Part shown: positions 10,015 to 18,399 of the stretch, piece after piece
Layout: every line of letters begins with the position of its first letter
Position numbering within the stretch: the first letter of the stretch is position 1
From: Mnemiopsis leidyi
Lineage: Eukaryota > Ctenophora > Tentaculata > Lobata > Bolinopsidae
Direction of reading: 5' to 3'
Length of the DNA stretch: 33,151 bases
Assembly: GCA_000226015.1 (NCBI GenBank)
Contig: JH153282.1
Location: 4,148-37,298, forward strand
Program-made: the position numbers and the translations under genes
The notes under the pieces: generated by a model
What the model saw: the letters and a program-made list of their open reading frames with translations, nothing else
The model's database searches: none
What the model was told of the DNA's origin: nothing

Positions 10015-12604
10015 GTAAAAGTTGTGAGTGTGGTATCTGTTATAGTCTACCATCTCTGTCAGTTACATAATTAGTGTGGTATCTGTTATAGTCTACCATC
10101 TCTGTCAGTTACATAATTAGTGTGGTATCTGTTATAGTCTACCACCTTTGTCAGTCGGTGATCTAAGTAAATTAGGTTATCCAATAGCTGTTATTCAGTT
10201 ATTGGTTATGACAATTCTGGACAGTTGTTCAATCGAATAGACATGTTAATAGGCGAGACTAGAGTACTCTATATGTTTTATACTTTGTTTATAACAAAAG
10301 ACATTTTTGAAGGGTTACAATTTTTTATTTTTTGTATCAGGTGACATTGATTTACCAAATATTAGTTAGGTACAGCCAATCAATATCGAGCAACACTATA
10401 ACGTGATATAAACAAAAAGCGACCCCTGTGATCCTCTACTGATCATAACAACCTAATGGCAGGGTTGCAAACTGGTGGTTGACATTTCAAAAGATAACGA
10501 CCGTTCCAATGTCAAGTGTGACCTACTGAAGAAGACGAAAGCAGGGGAGGAGCTGTTTCTCAGTTCAGACTGGTGTGGCAAGGAAGAGGAAGCAGTGCAC
10601 AAAGTGTACCACAAAGCCGCTTTACATTACAACCTTCTTGATAACCAGGTATGACGATCTGATTGGTGAATGTTGGTAGATATACGACATTAGTGTGGGT
10701 CTAAATAATTTACACTTCAAAATGTGAGCCGATGATATTGCTGCTGATATGTTGAGAGTTGAAAAAAGTAAATGGAAGGGCATTGTATTTCTACTTTAGA
10801 ATAGCCCTTTTTGTTACCTGGTTGTTTTATCGATGTCTGACCAAAAACTTATTTGATTCAGCTGGAGCCAACGCTACTTTATAGTCAAATCCATTGGATT
10901 AAGACAAAAGTTAATATAACTTTGAAGAACAAAGCAATGTATACTGGTATACAATTTAATACTGATACAATTCTATTATCAAAAGAATGCAAAACACTTC
11001 GTTTCTTTTAGGGTATTTTAAAATCGAGAACATGGTGTTCAGGCGTTCTGAACACACTGCTTAGCAAATATTTGAAACAGACACCACCAGATGTAGTTAT
11101 TGTCAATAACGACCCTCAGAATCCCAACGTCGGTTACTTTTGCGAGGTATGTAGTTTGGACACTTCAAGCAAACTTGAGGTCTTCAGCAGATGTTTTATC
11201 ACATAAAATACTTCAGAACATTATCGACTTAGTAATATAGATGATCTCATTTCTGATTGCATAACGAATGGCCCGCTGACTACAGTAGTGCAGCAGTACA
11301 GCGGCAGTGCCGTGGCAGTAACACGGTAGAGATATACGGCAGTACTATGGCCAAAGTTAGGCAGCACAGTTTGAGTACGGTAGCAGTACTGAGCCAGGGA
11401 TATGAAGAAGTTACTTTATAATGTAACCTTGAAAGGTTTGATTGCAAAAAGGCAAATTTAAGAATGACTCAAAATATAACATTATGATGGTCAAAGGTGA
11501 CACTTCTCAACATTGATGCCCAGAAACAGTAGTGATAACCAAATTACTATGCAGGTCAAGCTCCAACAACTCAGTGCTATGTCTACTGCCTCTGCTTACC
11601 CCAGCTTCTCTCTTAGTGTGGGTCCATGACCCATGTTCCTTCTATGGTGTTGGTAGGGTGGCCGACGTCCTGCCCCAGAACATCGTGCCCCAGAGCACTG
11701 TAACCCAACGATTTGGCCCCAGTGACGTCCTGCTCCACAACAGACAACTTCGTTAGGGTTAGGGTAAGGGTTAGGGTTAGTGTTTGGGTTAGGGTCGCTG
11801 GGGCCAATTATGTGGAAAAAATGGTGTGTGGCACAATGTTCTGGGGCAGGACGACGAGAACCGTGGATAGGAGTCCCAGGAGCTGGGTTGCTGGAGTTCC
11901 AGCAGTTTTCAAATTAATATGTACAAACACACAGTTGTTGCTGCCATACTACCGAACTTGTGCTACCACATTGTCACACTTGAGCCTTTGTATTGCAGCA
12001 GTACTGCTGTTGACTTCCCGTGCACTGCCAAACTACATAGACCCTTGAACTACTGTTTCATTGCCACAGCACTGCCACTATGCTGCCGAACTACTTATGC
12101 ACTACTGCCATCAGGATTGTGATGTATGACTTTTGACTTAAGCAGAACAGTAAATATGTGATAGAATTTCACGTTTTATACAGTTCTTAATTGCTCTTTT
12201 TCAATTCATTCCAGATTAGCCTGGACAAACAGCTGTCAAGATTTGAGGGAAAGAGGTGCAAAATAGGCAAAAGGGGCACAAGAGGGGTCATCATCACATA
12301 ACCTTATGCCACTGATTATTATCACCCTTTCCATAATGCCATGGTGTTTTCACAACTTAAATAACACAATTTCCATACCCTCCAGCTGTACCATGAAAGT
12401 CTAACCAAACAGTTTGGAGTATCAGACTTTCCGAGGGTAAGTGGAAACTCTTGCAAAAGGAAGAAAGATGCCCAACAGGACGCAGCTCTCCTAGCTCTGA
12501 AGACATGGAAGTATAACAATGCAATCGAAGCTCATGGAGAGACAGTCACTTCAGACGAGTCAGATGTTGACACAGATGAAACGACAAGCAGCAGCGACTT
12601 TTAA
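9868..12604 (+). CDS. dsRNA-binding-domain-like protein, five exons
   Basis: The model is exons 9868-10014, 11012-11146 and 10463-10648 (in order 1, 3, 2), then 12215-12286 and 12386-12604. All introns are phase 0 and the product is about 252 residues. Exon 3 encodes a helix (VLNTLLSKYLKQ), a strand (DVVIVNNDPQ) and a second strand (VGYFCEISLD). Exon 5 contains KRKKDAQQDAALLAL, the typical K-K-x-A-x2-x-A-A-x2-A-L second helix of a dsRBD. Together this gives the alpha-beta-beta-beta-alpha order of a dsRBD, with an unusually long loop before the last helix. Exon 2 may hold a degenerate first dsRBD. The C-terminus is an acidic and serine-rich tail (TSDESDVDTDETTSSSD). Such proteins bind structured RNA as cofactors. 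I cannot place it in a named subfamily. The weak point is the exon 4 donor (GGG followed by gtcatc), which is poor but the only one that keeps frame. An aataaa lies at about 12936. Confidence 0.68.
10027..10155. repeat. 46-bp tandem repeat, two full copies and a partial third
   Basis: Units at 10027-10072, 10073-10118 and 10119-10155 begin 'agtgtggtatctgttatagt'. The first two are identical. The array begins 13 bases after the exon 1 donor of the dsRBD-like gene, inside its first intron. Confidence 0.92.
10463..10648 (+). CDS. dsRBD-like gene, exon 2
   Basis: A 62-codon phase-0 exon, acceptor ...taatggcag, donor gtatga. It encodes KLVVDISKDN ... VKCDLL ... KEEEAVHKVYHKAALHYNLL. A strand-strand-helix pattern is visible and could be a diverged dsRBD lacking the basic helix signature. 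Confidence 0.65.
11012..11146 (+). CDS. dsRBD-like gene, exon 3
   Basis: A 45-codon phase-0 exon, acceptor ...cgtttcttttag, donor gtatgt. It encodes the first helix and first two strands of the dsRBD-like fold (SGVLNTLLSKYL, DVVIVNND, NPNVGYFCE). Confidence 0.72.
11280..12120. repeat. Nested foldback (inverted-repeat) region in the dsRBD-like gene intron
   Basis: Outer arms rich in 'gcagtactg/agtagtgca' words at about 11281-11395 and 11950-12115 are imperfect inverted copies of each other. Inside them are stronger inner arms, 11664-11690 and 11829-11854 ('cctgccccagaaca...gtgcc'), and still further in 'ttggccccagtgac' against 'gtcgctggggccaa'. The structure looks like a foldback or MITE-like element nested in an older one. 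There is no coding capacity. Confidence 0.7.
11752..11793. repeat. Interstitial telomere-like (TTAGGG) tract
   Basis: A short imperfect run of ttaggg with variants (taaggg, ttagtg, ttgggt) sits at the centre of the foldback element above. TTAGGG is the usual metazoan telomere repeat. The tract is short, degenerate and intronic, so it is not a chromosome end. Confidence 0.8.
12215..12286 (+). CDS. dsRBD-like gene, exon 4 (donor uncertain)
   Basis: An excellent acceptor (...ctctttttcaattcattccag) opens a frame continuing exon 3 (ISLDKQLSRFEGKR). The better-looking donor at 12254 (gtgcaaaa) would put exon 5 out of frame, so the weaker donor at 12287 is used. An in-frame TAA follows at 12296-12298, so retention of this intron would truncate the protein. 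Confidence 0.5.
12386..12604 (+). CDS. dsRBD-like gene, terminal exon
   Basis: Acceptor ...ccataccctccag and 72 codons to TAA. It contains the basic, alanine-rich helix CKRKKDAQQDAALLAL typical of the dsRBD C-terminal helix and an acidic tail ending SSSDF. Confidence 0.75.
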   Translation: MYHESLTKQFGVSDFPRVSGNSCKRKKDAQQDAALLALKTWKYNNAIEAHGETVTSDESDVDTDETTSSSDF

Positions 12605-13150
12605 AGCCGTTTTAGTTAAGGATATGATTTCACATCGTTTCCTAGATGAAATTCTTTCGATGAGGACACTAAAAATATTGGTTTTTTCAGATGATACAAT
12701 TAGCAAGATTAAGACCTTTCAAATTCAAGTTATGAGCAGTCAATTGTTCTAAATTGTTTTAGCTGTTGTTCTTAAAACTGGAACCTGGCATTGATATCAT
12801 CACTGTGCATGATATCATTACTCTACCTAAAAGAGAAAATTAAACGCGCATTTTCTTTGCAGACTTTCACATTTTAGCAGACTATTGGATATTCTACACT
12901 AAAAGATGATTTTGTTCCATCAACTCATTGATTTTAATAAATTGTAGATAACTCATGAAAGTTTAATTTGGTCAAAGAATATTCGTTTTAAATATTTGTA
13001 GAAACTTACACAGAAGGTAGGCATTCACTGCAGAGAAGAATAGAGCATTTAAGGCAAGTCATCACCACTAAACGAAGTTCTGAACATACCAGACATTCAT
13101 AATCACTGCATTCTCCGATAGTTTCATAATGTGCCATTTCTAATTAGAAT
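12605..13150. other. 3' flank of dsRBD-like gene; no further gene seen
   Basis: AT-rich sequence with polyadenylation-like aataaa at about 12936. No supported exon on either strand before the LINE relic begins. Confidence 0.45.
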
Positions 13151-13603
13151 GAAGATAGAAGTAGTAGTAGTTAGTAGTTGACAAAAGCTCCTAGGCTTTC
13201 TGTAGTGCCCCCGACCTGCTTTCAGATGTCAGGGTCATATAGGCATACCAGCCTTCTTCCAACGCTCCCGGTAAGTGGACCATGAGATGTCCCTCTGTGG
13301 GTTATTATAATGTCGTGTGGGTAATCAGCCCAGATTTTGCTTGAAAGGGTAGAAATAGGCAAGGGTGTGACTGATCCCACTTGGTTTTATTAAATATGGT
13401 AGATTGACGTAGTACCTGAAATGGCTTTCAAGCAGGCAGAGTCTATAAAGGTAAGCCTAGGTACACAACGTTATATTACCGGGCCCTGCGACCTAACCCG
13501 GTAAATTAAAGAAAATAATAGATAATGATGCCAGCATCATCACACCTACTCTCTCAATATATCATACAATCCTTAAAATATCAAAAAGTTCAATATACAA
13601 ATT

Positions 13604-13855
13604 TTAATAAATGTTAACAAATTTCTTCTTAGCCACAATTGGGTTATCTTTAAGGAAACTATTATGTCTAATTTTATTTTCTAAATAATTTACATCTTCA
13701 ATTCTATTTAAAACTTCGTCGGAAATTTGCCAAAAATTTTCTGGACAACTATCATCCAAAGCTTTCGTTTTAGACTTAAAGATCTCTAAATAAAAGTAGA
13801 TTTGATAACATTTAAACTCAATGAAATCTTCACCTCTGTAGGTAACTTGTTCCAT
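13604..13855 (-). pseudogene. LINE reverse-transcriptase C-terminal fragment
   Basis: An 83-codon open remnant ends in TAA. Its last 50 residues parallel those of the plus-strand fragment ending at 16961 (both contain 'SDEVLNRIE.VNYLENK' and 'LKDNPIVA'), so the two are copies of one LINE family. It is the distal part of the RT polyprotein and has no independent function. Confidence 0.8.
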
Positions 13856-14313
13856 GATAACATAACCCTCTCATTAATGAAGTTCTTCTAAAACGGTTGA
13901 TCTTCGAATCTTTACTCTTTCCTGGCTTACAAATCACATTTAATCCAGATCTACTAAACTTTAGAACACCAGCTTACTGGGATAAGCCATGGCTAGCTTT
14001 ATAAACTTCAATCAGGTCATATCTCGAGCGTCTCTCAGCGAAAGTGGTCAGCTGCAGAATCCGAAGGGCCGAAGCCTCTCAGAGTAAGGAAGCAGGCCTA
14101 CCCCTTCAATCATCCTCGTAAAACGTATCTTGACGCTCTCAATCCTCAAGATTAAAGACCAATTTCCATGATCCGCTGCAGGATTCTAAAGCTGAACACA
14201 ATATTCGAGGTTTGGCCTAATAAAAGTCTCATACACCCTCAACATTAATGTCTCCTCTCGACTAATAAGGTGCCAGAGGTAAGGACACCAAGATCTTTTT
14301 CCTGAACAGTTTT

Positions 14314-14395
14314 GTCGCGGTGATACCCGACTCACGCAGCTAAAGCTGAACGAGATCGTTTCTTTAGAACGGTAGACGAATATAATCTCGTCAAG
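14314..14395. repeat. Dispersed repeat unit inserted in the LINE relic
   Basis: The unit runs from 'gtcgcggtgatacccgactc' to 'atataatctcgtcaag'. Closely similar units occur at 15503-15573 and 17031-17103, with partial copies near 17386 and (inverted) 14905. It splits the RT frame of the LINE copy, so it inserted after the LINE did. Confidence 0.82.
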
Positions 14396-15502
14396 AATAG
14401 TTTCTTCAAATTTAATACCGTCTAATATTAATACATAGTTGATGTTTTATTGCTATTAAACTCTAAATGTAAAACCTTACACTTATTAGTATTCAGTCTA
14501 GTATTAAACTCCAATAACCACTTTCGTTCCCGATCTTCTAAACTACTTAAATTATCATCAACACCAGCCTTGTCTTACAAATTTGCAATGAGCTTTAAGT
14601 CATCTGCAAAAATCTTCACAGCACAGTACTCTTTAAACAATCAGGTTAATCACTGTGGCTAGCACAAAAAACAATTGATAGATATCATAAATAACTATTT
14701 GATGAGAAATGAATAAAGAATGAAATGTGAAAAATGAGGCACCGTTAGCAGCTGCAAGCTGACTTTTCAGCAACAGACCAAGCCCTAAAAGGCAAAACAT
14801 ACCGCCTGTCCATGTCATCTGGTTGTCTGACGTTGTCCGACCCTCATTCGCGAAGCAAATAGAGAAGAATAAAATGACGGGAGGGTGCGCGCTGCTTTGA
14901 CGAGATGATATCCGTCTAACGTTCTAACGAAACGTTAGGAGAGCAGCAAACTGCGAGCCGCGCGCGGGTCGGGTAACACCTCGACAAGCGCTGCTGTACA
15001 AGTCATCTGGGTGAACCACCACTAACAAGACATGTAACAGAACTCCCGCTTCTCTGGGGCTGCGCTGAGTACCGGGTTGCTTTAACATCTAACGCATCAG
15101 AGGTGACTGGAAATTTGCTCTAACCAGAGCCCTTTTGCGCGCGTCGCGTGCACCACCGAGGCGTAGCAGCCAAAGGCGTAGCCACTAAAGGCGTAGCAGC
15201 CGTGCGCGTAGCGTGAGTAAGCTCGTGATCAGGTGCAGTGAAACTGGAATCGAATGTGGAAATTTTAGCTGCGTAGCCGGTATAAGCGTTACTAAACCAG
15301 TATAGCCCGTACGTGAGCGCGCGCGGCTTCAAAATACAAAATTCTTGTCTGACTTTCTCCGACCCTCATTCGGAGAATAAAATGACGGTAGGGTGCGCGC
15401 TGCTGTACAACGAAATTCGTACGGCCCGGATCGCCAGATCACTTTGTTTCACGTTGTGACCCTTCACGCGGCAGCAGGGCTATGCAACGTGCAGCAAAGA
15501 TT

Positions 15503-15612
15503 GTCGTGGTGATACCCGACTCACGCAGCTAAAGCTGACTGAGTTAGAACGTTAGACGGATATAATCTCGTCAAAGCAATTGTAGGTTGATAACCTACTG
15601 TCGCGGCCATCA
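15503..15612. repeat. 110-bp direct repeat, copy 1
   Basis: I read this as identical to 17031-17140 over all 110 bases. It contains the 'gtggtgatacccgactcacg' unit and ends in the arm of the 15579-15682 hairpin. Confidence 0.92.
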
Positions 15613-15682
15613 ACGGGCGATGCCAGGCCAGAAATGCGTGACAGCGCGTGATGGCCGCGACAGTAGGTTATCAACCTACAAT
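15579..15682. repeat. Perfect 34-bp inverted repeat (hairpin)
   Basis: Arms 15579-15612 and 15649-15682 are perfect reverse complements, starting 'attgtaggttgataacctac' and separated by 36 bases. Confidence 0.93.
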
Positions 15683-15710
15683 GATAATGATATCTATCAA
15701 TTGTTTTTTA

Positions 15711-15779
15711 CCGGGCGATGCGCGGCTCTCTCTACGTTACCGGGCGATGCGCGGCTCTCTCTACGCGGCTCTCTCTACG
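15711..15779. repeat. GC-rich short tandem repeat
   Basis: The units 'gggcgatgcgcggctctctc' and 'gcggctctctctacg' are repeated two to three times in succession. Confidence 0.85.
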
Positions 15780-15852
15780 TTTCCCTCCAAAGCAACAATT
15801 AGCCTGAGGTCCCCAGGTAATTGTTTTTTCTTGTCCTAACCACTGATTAACT

Positions 15853-16030
15853 TGTACGGCAGCGCGCACCCTCCTGTCATTCTATTCCCTCTATTCGCTT
15901 CGAATGAGGGTCGGACGAAGTCAGACAATGATTAACCTGATTGTTTATTTTCTGACTTTGTCCGACCCTCATTCGAAGCGAATAGTGAATAGAGGAAAAT
16001 AAAATGACGGGAGGGTGCGCGCTGCTGTAC
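15853..16030. repeat. Head-to-head pair of terminal modules
   Basis: An inverted module (15853-15927) and a forward one (15951-16030) face away from each other across about 23 bases and form a long imperfect palindrome. This looks like two element ends abutting. Confidence 0.85.
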
Positions 16031-16082
16031 AAATTGTTTAAAGAGTACTGTGTTGTGAAGGTTTTTGCAAATCTGCAAGACA
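16028..16082 (+). pseudogene. Small LINE RT piece around a lost FADD motif
   Basis: The plus-strand reading LFKEYCVVKVFANL parallels LFKEYCAVKIFADDL in the minus-strand LINE relic, but the DD and following residues are deleted. Confidence 0.65.
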
Positions 16083-16319
16083 TTGCTACACGTTGCATAG
16101 CCCTGCTGCTGCGAAGCGGCAGCCTCCGGCGCGCGCGAAGCGCGCGCATCGTGGCCACGCCCCCCGGAGGATTTTCAAATTTTTTAAAATTTTTGAAAAA
16201 TTTTTTGAAAAGGGTCACAACGTGAGACAAGTTCAACGGGCGATGCGCGTCTAGAATTTCTTCAGGCCAGAAATGCGTGACAGCGCGTGATGGTCGCGAC
16301 AGTAGGTTATCAACCTACA

Positions 16320-16970
16320 AGAGACAAGTAAGACAAGGCTGGTGTTGATAATAATTTAAGTAGTTTAGAAGATCGGGAACGAAAGTGGTTATTAGGGTTT
16401 AATACTGAATACTAATTAGTGTAAGGTTTTACATTTAGAGTTTAATAGCAATAAACATATAGACTATGTATTATATGGTAGTAAATTGGATGAAAAAGAT
16501 TTTGGTGTCCTTACCAGTTACCTCTAACACCTTGCTTTGGAATGACCAGATTGAATCCTGTATTAGTAAAGCAAATCAAATGTATTTTGTATTTTGATTT
16601 TAAGAAGGGCTTTGATAGGGTGCCTCATAATAGATTGATTTTAAAGCTTCAATGTTTAGGAATTGATGGTAAAGTGTTGAATGTTATTAAAGATTTTTTA
16701 ATGGGCAGGAACTTTAGGGTTTCTGTAAATGGTCAGTTTTCCTCTTTCAAAGAAATTTTATCAGGTGTTATTATTTATCAGGTGTTTAAGTGTAAAACTA
16801 AAGCTTCAGGAATATGTTGTGTGGGAAATTTTTGGGAAATCTCTGACGAAGTTTTAAATAGAATTGAAGGTGTAAATTATTTGGAGAATAAGTTAAAGCA
16901 TAATATCTATCTTAAGGATAATCCTATTGTAGCTCAGAAGAGATTTATAAACATTCATTAGATTTTTCAT
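16320..16970 (+). pseudogene. Rearranged LINE reverse-transcriptase relic
   Basis: An open frame at 16542-16961 encodes RT motif A (YFDFKKGFDRVPHNRL) and the beginning of motif B (ILSGV). It then jumps directly to the C-terminal block shared with the minus-strand LINE copy, so the catalytic YADD-containing centre is deleted. Upstream, 16320-16460 matches sequence that lies after motif C in the other copy (from 'acaaggctggtgttga'), so the order is scrambled. It cannot encode an active enzyme. Confidence 0.8.
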
Positions 16971-17019
16971 ACCTTTTTAGTATTTTTAACAATTTTAAAT
17001 TTATTTAGATATTTTGAGT

Positions 17020-17030
17020 NNNNNNNNNNN
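17020..17030. other. Assembly gap (11 N)
   Basis: A run of N lies between the LINE fragment and the second copy of the 110-bp repeat. True length is unknown. Confidence 0.99.
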
Positions 17031-17140
17031 GTCGTGGTGATACCCGACTCACGCAGCTAAAGCTGACTGAGTTAGAACGTTAGACGGATATAATCTCGTC
17101 AAAGCAATTGTAGGTTGATAACCTACTGTCGCGGCCATCA
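17031..17140. repeat. 110-bp direct repeat, copy 2, directly after the N gap
   Basis: Identical to 15503-15612. It starts at the first base after the run of N, so the join may reflect a repeat-induced assembly break. Confidence 0.92.
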
Positions 17141-17626
17141 CGCGCTCTCACGCATTTCTGGCCTGGCGAAGAAATTCTAGACGCGCATCGCCCGTTGACA
17201 ATGCAAAGCAAAGATCGCTGATCACACCTAGCCAGCTGGCGAATTTCGCGGAGCCGCACGCGCTGGCGCGCTCAGGTACGGGCTATACTGGTCTAGCAAC
17301 TAATAATGGGCCGCAACCCAAGGTGCAAGGCAAACGTCTAACAAACTCTCGATCTCACAGCTCAAAAATCAAAGCTCTAGCTGAACGTTTCGTTAGACGG
17401 ATATAATCTCTTCAACAATGCAAATATCATTGCAACCTCGACAACAAATAACACAAGTGACAAGTAGATTTTTGAATATCTAAAATTTAAATAGCTATTC
17501 ATGATTATGATTCAAACTCAAAGCATAATTCACAATGCATATAATACCAGTATAAATAACTAACAGTAATATTATTGCTATAAACCAGTAAGAGCTTTCA
17601 TGTCAAAAGCCTGCTAAGAAGTTGTT

Positions 17627-17954
17627 TGACTTTGTCCGACCCTCATAGCTTCACTCTCTCCGAGAATAAAATGACTGGAGGGTGCGCGCTGCTGTATGCA
17701 AGCTAACAAACGACTGCCTAAAAGTAAAACAGGCAAGAACCGCTTACGAACCGTTTAATGTTTAAGAAGCGCTCCAACGGTTGGTATACTGTTCTACTTT
17801 TTAGGAGGCGGTGGAAGATGTTTGACCTATTCCCACTACAAATTCATATTCAATTTATAATCTAGCCACGGCAAACAGCAAACAATATTAATATTTTTAC
17901 AGCGCGCACCCTCCCGCACGGTTGTTCTCAGAGAATGAGGGTCGGACAAAGTCA
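17627..17954. mobile_element. MITE-like element, about 328 bp
   Basis: The ends are inverted copies of the common terminal module: 'tgactttgtccgaccctcat' at the left and its reverse complement at the right, followed inward by 'ggagggtgcgcgctg' on both sides. The inner part is AT-rich with no coding capacity. The element ends about 235 bp beyond the stop codon of the ELAPOR-like gene. I could not see a clear target-site duplication. Confidence 0.8.
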
Positions 17955-18189
17955 GACAAATAAATATATTTAAATATTGTTCCTCGTGATCTTAGCTAAA
18001 AGTAAAACAGCAAAAATTTTTATGACGATTGACCAATCATTCATAGCTATACCACTTAATATAAAAAATCAATATTTAAGAATAACCTCAATGTCATAAA
18101 ACCTTTGATTCCTAGTAATCTTTAATAGTATCTACGCATCTGAAATGGAAAGTAAAATCCCCATTTAACAAAACGTCTTGTGGGACGAA

Positions 18190-18399
18190 TTAAATCCCTA
18201 AACGATCAGACATTTCCATGATATCAGTGTCACCAAATCGCTGGTACTTTTTGATCCCAAGTGACTGATTGATCTTGCCCAGCTTGTCAGATATGATATT
18301 TCCCGGAGATTTTCCCTCGTACCTGGTGAACAAGTTCTCTTCACCATCACTCTCCTCGCCGCTATCCGCCCAAATCATCTTGCTACTACTCCCGGCACC
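18190..18399 (-). CDS. ELAPOR: ELAPOR-like terminal exon: cytoplasmic tail
   Basis: 69 codons plus stop. The tail has an acidic Ser-rich part (DSGEESDGEENLF) and KSPGNIISDKLGKI, which parallels the 'SLFGKIKSFTSKR' segment of vertebrate ELAPOR1. A YxxF-type sorting signal is not obvious apart from KKYQRF. Confidence 0.88.
   Translation of the reverse strand, partial: GAGSSSKMIWADSGEESDGEENLFTRYEGKSPGNIISDKLGKINQSLGIKKYQRFGDTDIMEMSDRLGI

Larger units (their letters stand above)
13155..14642 (-). mobile_element. Decayed non-LTR retrotransposon (LINE), 3' part
   Basis: Read on the minus strand from about 14642, the segment contains a reverse-transcriptase motif C (KIFADDLKL; FADD at about 14599-14610). 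The connection/thumb region follows (FIRPNLEYCVQLWNP, then a basic helix and RYDLIEVYKASHG). The C-terminal block ending in FWQISDEVLNRIEDVNYLEN at 13604-13855 comes next, then a long 3' tail ending near 13155 in a (CTA)n-like microsatellite. These are features of CR1/jockey-like LINEs. The reading frame is broken in several places, the 5' part with endonuclease and RT fingers is missing, and a foreign repeat of about 80 bp interrupts it at 14314-14395. It is a dead copy. Confidence 0.82.
15347..15927. mobile_element. Candidate foldback element bounded by the common terminal module
   Basis: A forward terminal module begins at about 15347 and an inverted one ends at about 15927, giving an element of about 580 bp that contains the 34-bp hairpin and the 15711-15779 tandem repeat. 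No open frame of note. Pairing of these two ends is inferred from orientation. Confidence 0.5.
16231..17199. mobile_element. RT-fragment element flanked by about 90-bp inverted arms
   Basis: Arms 16231-16320 and 17108-17199 are near-perfect inverted copies (both contain 'cgatgcgcgtctagaatttc' in one or other orientation). Between them lies a plus-strand LINE fragment (16321-16970) and the assembly gap. It looks like a foldback element that has captured, or grown around, LINE sequence. Confidence 0.7.
14310..17960. mobile_element. Composite cluster of nested foldback/MITE-like elements and LINE fragments
   Basis: At least six copies of one terminal module (from 'ctgactttgtccgaccctca' through 'gagggtgcgcgctgctgta') occur. 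They are forward at about 14827, 15347, 15951 and 17627, and reversed ending at about 15927 and 17954. Between them lie 34-bp and 90-bp inverted arms, a 110-bp perfect direct repeat, a short GC-rich tandem repeat (15711-15779) and two RT fragments. Local base composition is patchier and more GC-rich than the surroundings. The cluster reads as repeated insertion of non-autonomous inverted-repeat elements into each other. No transposase gene is visible. Confidence 0.75.

Noticed and set aside
11752-11793. A chromosome end
   Set aside because: The TTAGGG run is about 40 bp, degenerate, inside an intron and inside inverted repeats, with genes on both sides.
10463-12298. Selenoprotein H/Rdx-like reading of the five-exon gene
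   Set aside because: A loose similarity (an R-T-W-C near the CxxU position, then a PxxG-F pattern) was considered. The dsRBD topology and the C-terminal KKDAQQDAALLAL helix explain the sequence better.
15877-16236. 119-codon minus-strand open frame in the repeat cluster
   Set aside because: It runs across terminal modules of mobile elements and an A/T-rich palindrome; composition and context point to repeat DNA.
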